Positions 60,171 to 64,000 of a DNA stretch of 64,000 nucleotides are shown here, piece by piece (position 1 is the first letter of the stretch; the number at the start of each line of letters is the position of its first letter). The notes beneath the pieces are model-generated. The model made no database searches, had not been told where the DNA came from, and worked only from the letters and a program-made list of their open reading frames with translations. The DNA is from Corynebacterium xerosis NBRC 16721 = ATCC 373. Its GTDB lineage: Bacteria > Actinomycetota > Actinomycetes > Mycobacteriales > Mycobacteriaceae. Position numbers and translations under genes: made by a program. The stretch covers positions 496,001 to 560,000 of the forward strand of contig NZ_BCRD01000002.1 of NCBI RefSeq assembly GCF_001552415.1, read 5' to 3'.

Positions 60171-61184
60171 ATGACGCACGCCCACGGACATTCCCACGGC
60201 CACTCCCACTCGCACGCCGGCCACCGCGAGTGCTCGACGCCCCCGCCGCCGCCCGGCACCGTCGACCTGGAGGCCATCAAGCGCGAGGCCGACGCCCGTG
60301 CCGAAGTGGAGCGCCGCATCTCCGACCAGGGCGAGGGCTTGCCGCCGCTCGTCGACGTCACCGCCGAGAACTTCGACCCCGAGGTGGTCATCCGCTCCGA
60401 GCAGGTGCCCGTCGTCGTGCTCATCGGCAACCCGTCGTCGCCGGATTCGGTGCGCATGCGACTGCTTCTCGACGAGATGGCGCGCGAAGCCAACCTCAAC
60501 TGGATCGCGGCGTGGGTCGACGCCGCCGCCCAGATGGACGTCGCCCGCGCCTTCGGCGTGCAGGCGCTGCCGACCGTCGTGGCCGTCGCCATGGGCCAGC
60601 CGATCGGCCAGTTCGTCGGCGAGCAGACCCGCGACTACATGGACCAGTGGATCGAGGCCGTCATGGACGCCACCCGCGGCCGCCTGAAGGGGTTGCCGGC
60701 GGGGACCCGCATGATGGGCGAGGGGGAGGAGGGCCCGGAGCCCGACGCCGGCCTCAAGCCCCCGACCGACGATCCGCGCCTGGCGCAGGCGGAGGAGAAG
60801 CTCAACGAGGGCGACTTCGAGGGCGCGGTGGCCGTCTACGACGAGATCCTCAAGTCCGAGCCCGCCAACGCCGAGCTGAAGGCCGCGCGCACCAACGTCG
60901 TGTTCCTGGCGCGCGCCCAGAAGATCGACCGCGCCTCCGATCCCATCGCCCGCGCCGACGCCGACCCGAAGAACGTCGGCCTGGCCCTCGAGGCCGCCGA
61001 CGTGGAAATGCTCGTCGGCGACCCGGCGCTGTCGCTGGAGCGCCTGCTGGTGCTGCTGCCGACGGTGTTCGGCGACGACCGCGCGGCCATCAAGGATCGC
61101 CTGCTCGACCTGCTGCAGCTTTTCGACGCCGCCGATCCCGTCGCGCTCGACGCCCGCCGCCGGATGGCCAGCGCGCTGTTCTAG
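60171..61184 (+). CDS. YbbN-type thioredoxin/TPR co-chaperone without CxxC
   Basis: 337 aa. The N terminus is His-rich (HAHGHSHGHSHSHAGH). A thioredoxin-like domain (about 60-170) follows; the redox CxxC is replaced by NPSSPDS, so it is not a disulphide reductase. The rest is tetratricopeptide-like (AQAEEKLNEGDFEGAVAVYDEIL). E. coli YbbN/CnoX of this layout is a holdase co-chaperone. The His stretch may bind metal ions. Leaderless promoter. Confidence 0.9.
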   Translation: MTHAHGHSHGHSHSHAGHRECSTPPPPPGTVDLEAIKREADARAEVERRISDQGEGLPPLVDVTAENFDPEVVIRSEQVPVVVLIGNPSSPDSVRMRLLLDEMAREANLNWIAAWVDAAAQMDVARAFGVQALPTVVAVAMGQPIGQFVGEQTRDYMDQWIEAVMDATRGRLKGLPAGTRMMGEGEEGPEPDAGLKPPTDDPRLAQAEEKLNEGDFEGAVAVYDEILKSEPANAELKAARTNVVFLARAQKIDRASDPIARADADPKNVGLALEAADVEMLVGDPALSLERLLVLLPTVFGDDRAAIKDRLLDLLQLFDAADPVALDARRRMASALF

Positions 61185-61202
61185 CGGCGGGGAGGGCCCG
61201 GG

Positions 61203-61598
61203 TCACGCCGCCTGCCGCGTGTACGGCCAATCGCCGGGGGCCATGAGATACCAGACCGTGGCCATGATCGCCGCCACCGAAATGGTCAGGGCGGCGCCCA
61301 ACGCCACCTGCGTGGACCAGTGGCGGTCGCGGAACCATGCCTCCGAAGCGTCGTAAAGCCGGGCCAAACGCACGTTGAACCGGCGCATGGGCGGATGCAC
61401 CAGCGACAGCAGGCCCAGCGAGATGAAGATGAGCAGCCAGCCGGGGGCGGGCGTCGGCAAGATGACGATGCCCACGATGAGCAGGCAAAAGCCCAGAACG
61501 AGCAGGACGGGGGAGAGGAAGGGGCCGTACCAGCGCCGGCGCATGGACTCGTGGCGGGACTTCATCCGGTCCATCAACCGGCTGATCCTCTCCTCCAT
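61203..61598 (-). CDS. TIGR02611-like small membrane protein
   Basis: 131 aa from the ATG at 61598, chosen because GGAGGGG lies immediately upstream (in-frame ATG 61643 lacks a site). Two central hydrophobic segments are separated by PTPAPGWLLIFISLGLLSLV, the PGPGW-like pattern of the TIGR02611 actinobacterial family, followed by a third near the C terminus. Function unknown. It contains a CGTCGTAAAGC motif at 61349-61359. Confidence 0.82.
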   Translation of the reverse strand: MEERISRLMDRMKSRHESMRRRWYGPFLSPVLLVLGFCLLIVGIVILPTPAPGWLLIFISLGLLSLVHPPMRRFNVRLARLYDASEAWFRDRHWSTQVALGAALTISVAAIMATVWYLMAPGDWPYTRQAA

Positions 61599-61775
61599 GG
61601 GCCCTCCCCTCCGGTGCGTCGGCTCGACGGGGGCGTCCTCCATGCGGATCCCCGCGATGCGGTCCCCACGATATTGACACCCTCGCACCGGGGGGCGCCC
61701 GTTCAACCGTGGCGAAGCGTCCCCGGGGCCGCCCCGGTGTTACTCTTCCTGCGATTCACGGTGATGAAACGCCGG

Positions 61776-61809
61776 CGCCCGACCCTCGAATTCGGTCGGG
61801 CGTCTTTTT
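61776..61809 (+). terminator. Intrinsic terminator/attenuator upstream of the serine-hydrolase gene
   Basis: CGCCCGACC (61776-61784) pairs with GGTCGGGCG (61794-61802), followed by TCTTTTT. It lies 64 bp before the lipoprotein start and points the same way, with no gene between, so it may end a short leader RNA. Confidence 0.7.
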
Positions 61810-61872
61810 GCGGCCCAGGTGCGGCGGCCCCGATCCGGGGAGCCACCGGGGGACGGTACTCGGGAGATGATC

Positions 61873-63057
61873 ATGCGAGCGCGAACGGCGATGGCGCGGA
61901 AGACGCCCGGCCTCATGCTGGCCGCGATGTCGGCGACGGCGCTTCTGGCCGGGTGCACGATCCCGGGCACGACCGACGCCGCGGACGAAGCGTCCGAGCC
62001 GGCCGTCGCCCCCGTGGTCGATGGTTGGGACACGTCGGAGGAAGTCGAGTGGACCGACGCGCAGAACGTCCTCGACGAGGCGATGGAGGAGTTCTCTGAC
62101 CTCTACGGCATCGAGTTGGCCGCCTATCTGCGGGTCATCGACGGCCCCTACCGGGGGCTGACGGCGTCGGTCGGCGGCGACGAGGAGCAGTACTCCGCGT
62201 CGACCATCAAGGCGCCGCTGGTCGTGACCGCGCTGAACACCTTCGGCGATGACCTCGACGAGGTCGTCACCGTCGACTGGGAGGACGCCGTGGGCGGCAG
62301 CGTCATCGGCGCCGGCGACTACACCGTCGACACCCTGCTGCGGTACGTGATGGCCTACTCCGACAACACCGCCGCCAACGGCCTCATCGACGCCGTGGGC
62401 GGGTTCGACGCGGTCAACGAAGTGATCGAGGATGCCGGGGTGGACGGGGAGCGCTACCACCTGGGCAACAAGATGAACATCCCCAACCCGTCCGGGGACC
62501 GGTCGTGGATTTCCCCGACCCAGTCGGCGCTGTTCATGTCGAAGATCCACGAGGCGGCCGATGGCGACGGCGACGCCGATTTCATAGATGGCGAGACCGC
62601 CCGCACGGCCCTGACCTACCTGACGTACGGCGGCGCGCAGAAGTTCGCCATGTACGCCGGCAATGCGGTGCAGAAGACCGGCGACACCGGCGAGGGCACC
62701 AACGACCACGGCATCCTCTACACCGGCGCCGGGCCCATCGCCTTCGGCATCACCACCCGCTTCGGCACCCCGATGAACGAGCTCACCGACGCCCTGCTCG
62801 GCCGGCTCGGCGGCCGCATCGCTACGTTGCTGCCGGACTACAACCGCCTCGACGGCGGCAAGCCGCTGAGCCCCGAGGACGCCGCCACGTGGAGCGCTGA
62901 CGGGGACGGCGATGGCGTCGCCGACAGGCTCGGCGACGGCGCCAGCGAATATGAGATCGCGGCGGCCGATGGCACCGGCGTCACCGACGGATCGGGTGCC
63001 CCGCTTTACGACGAGACCCTCGACCCCGATTGGTTCAACCCCTACCGCGCCCTCTAG
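61873..63057 (+). CDS. Beta-lactamase-fold serine hydrolase lipoprotein
   Basis: 394 aa. Signal peptide with lipobox LLAGC (about residues 24-28). The class-A serine motifs are present: STIK (SxxK), SDN and KTG, so it is a penicillin-interacting enzyme such as a beta-lactamase or D,D-peptidase, anchored outside the membrane. No clear ExxLN is seen, so beta-lactamase activity is uncertain. A C-terminal extension contains DGDGDGVADR, a calcium-binding-loop-like motif, and a GCTTTACGACG copy. The ATG at 61873 is chosen because GGGAG lies 6 nt upstream. Confidence 0.87.
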   Translation: MRARTAMARKTPGLMLAAMSATALLAGCTIPGTTDAADEASEPAVAPVVDGWDTSEEVEWTDAQNVLDEAMEEFSDLYGIELAAYLRVIDGPYRGLTASVGGDEEQYSASTIKAPLVVTALNTFGDDLDEVVTVDWEDAVGGSVIGAGDYTVDTLLRYVMAYSDNTAANGLIDAVGGFDAVNEVIEDAGVDGERYHLGNKMNIPNPSGDRSWISPTQSALFMSKIHEAADGDGDADFIDGETARTALTYLTYGGAQKFAMYAGNAVQKTGDTGEGTNDHGILYTGAGPIAFGITTRFGTPMNELTDALLGRLGGRIATLLPDYNRLDGGKPLSPEDAATWSADGDGDGVADRLGDGASEYEIAAADGTGVTDGSGAPLYDETLDPDWFNPYRAL

Positions 63058-63098
63058 GGACGCCCCGTCCCCCGGCGGGCCCGCACCCGGAAACGAAG

Positions 63099-63132
63099 GA
63101 ACCGGCCGACCCGTGATCGGGTCGGCCGGTTC
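63099..63132. terminator. Bidirectional hairpin between convergent genes
   Basis: Perfect 15-bp stem GAACCGGCCGACCCG (63099-63113) with its partner at 63118-63132. It lies between the serine hydrolase and glgB stop codons and could stop transcription from both sides. Confidence 0.75.
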
Positions 63133-63167
63133 AGCCGTTCATGGCGTCATCTCCGTGCGGGGCCGGA

Positions 63168-64000
63168 TCAGCCCTCGTGGCGGAACCAGATCGCGGTGTT
63201 CGCCGGCAGGGTCAACTCGATCGACTGCTCCTGGCCGTTCCAGCCCTGCGGCTCCGACTGCAGCGTCCCGTTGAGGCCGTAGCCCGAACCTGCGTAACGC
63301 TCGTCGTTGCTGTTGAGCACCTCGGCCCACGCGCCCGCGCGGGGCACGCCGATGCGGTAACGCTCCTGGGTCGCGCCCGACAGGTTGAACACGCACGCCA
63401 GCGCCGAACCGTCGTCGCCGTAGCGGACGAAGGACAGCACGCTGTTGTTCGAGTCGTCCGCGTTGATCCACGCGAAGCCCTCCGGGCGATCGTCGCGCGA
63501 GTACAGGGCGTCGGTCTCGCGGTAGACCGCATTGAGGTCCTTGACCAGCAGCTGGATGCCGCGATGGTACTCGCCGCCCCACCCCTCGAGGTTGTCCCAC
63601 GCGATCGACTCGTCGTGGTTCCACTCGCGGTTCTGGCCCAGATCCTGGCCCTGGAACAGCAGCTGCTTGCCCGGGTGGCCCCACATGAAGGCCAACAGGG
63701 TGCGCAGACCCGCGGCCTTGTTCCAGTCGTCGCCCGGCATGCGCTCCCACAGGGAACCCTTGCCGTGGACGACCTCGTCGTGGCTGAACGGGAGGATGAA
63801 CTTCTCGGAGTAGGCGTAGACCATCGCGAAGGTGACCTCGTGATGGTGGTACGCGCGGTGGATCGGATCCTTGGCGAAGTACTCCAGGGTGTCGTTCATC
63901 CAGCCCATGTTCCACTTCATGTTGAAGCCCAGGCCGCCGTCCTGCGTCGCGGCGGTGACGCCCGGCCATGACGTGGACTCCTCGGCGATGGTGAGGAAGC
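63168..64000 (-). CDS. glgB: 1,4-alpha-glucan branching enzyme GlgB, C-terminal part (runs off right edge)
   Basis: 277 codons are visible, open to the window edge. The catalytic Glu is in [12 protein letters not shown] close to the edge, followed by [20 protein letters not shown] and [13 protein letters not shown], all diagnostic of GH13 branching enzymes. The C-terminal beta domain ends with [11 protein letters not shown]. The enzyme adds alpha-1,6 branches to glycogen. Confidence 0.96.
   Translation of the reverse strand, partial: FLTIAEESTSWPGVTAATQDGGLGFNMKWNMGWMNDTLEYFAKDPIHRAYHHHEVTFAMVYAYSEKFILPFSHDEVVHGKGSLWERMPGDDWNKAAGLRTLLAFMWGHPGKQLLFQGQDLGQNREWNHDESIAWDNLEGWGGEYHRGIQLLVKDLNAVYRETDALYSRDDRPEGFAWINADDSNNSVLSFVRYGDDGSALACVFNLSGATQERYRIGVPRAGAWAEVLNSNDERYAGSGYGLNGTLQSEPQGWNGQEQSIELTLPANTAIWFRHEG

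Overview
The window is about 64 kb of very GC-rich DNA with the gene content and order of a Corynebacterium-like actinobacterium (order Mycobacteriales). The main evidence is the chain argS-lysA-hom-thrB ... rho-prfA-prmC-tsaC-wecA-atpI-atpBEFHAGDC-DUF2550-nucS, which is the familiar actinobacterial order. Supporting evidence is a Rho and a DEAD-box helicase with long low-complexity extensions, LppP/LprE-type secreted proteins, NucS in place of MutS/MutL, and many leaderless promoters in which a TANNNT box ends 6-8 nt before the ATG. I cannot name the species.

Layout, left edge to 25 kb. The window opens inside a lower-GC gene for a Z1-domain P-loop protein, probably the edge of a restriction/defence island that continues to the left. 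Next come a membrane dipeptidase divergent from an MFS exporter, a 1-kb non-coding block full of palindromic and tandem repeats (3489-4510), an RGG-tailed DEAD-box helicase, two paralogous LppP/LprE-like secreted proteins, the giant proline catabolic enzyme PutA, a small membrane protein, a lipoprotein-type HNH nuclease and the proline symporter PutP. A SNF2 helicase and an overlapping SWIM-zinc-finger gene follow, then a Mre11-like nuclease and a Rad50-like ATPase that lacks a zinc hook.

25 kb to 45 kb. YceI is divergent from two MarR paralogues, followed by a PspC-domain protein, tRNA-Arg(CCG) and the lactate-oxidation operon lutABC. Then come the amino-acid/tRNA cluster argS-lysA and hom-thrB (thrC is not present here), an acyl-CoA ligase, rho, prfA, prmC, tsaC and wecA.

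45 kb to the right edge. The complete F1Fo-ATP synthase operon (a small AtpI-like gene plus atpBEFHAGDC) is closed by a strong terminator. DUF2550, nucS, a small zinc-ribbon-like protein and a PTS IIBCA sugar permease follow. After these are a long perfect inverted repeat, a luciferase-like monooxygenase, a DedA-like membrane protein, methylmalonyl-CoA epimerase, a thiamine-binding-type small protein, a YbbN-type thioredoxin/TPR protein, a TIGR02611 membrane protein, a class-A-beta-lactamase-fold lipoprotein with a C-terminal calcium-loop-like motif, and the 3' part of glgB running off the right edge.

The most unexpected signals are: (1) 17 exact copies, on either strand, of the 11-mer GCTTTRCGACG, scattered through intergenic regions, terminator stems and poorly conserved protein linkers, resembling the distribution of DNA-uptake or repeat-derived signals; (2) a family of inverted-repeat-bounded cassettes in the 3.5-4.5 kb block; (3) the SNF2/SWIM/Mre11-like/hookless-Rad50-like cluster; (4) the Z1 gene at the left edge.
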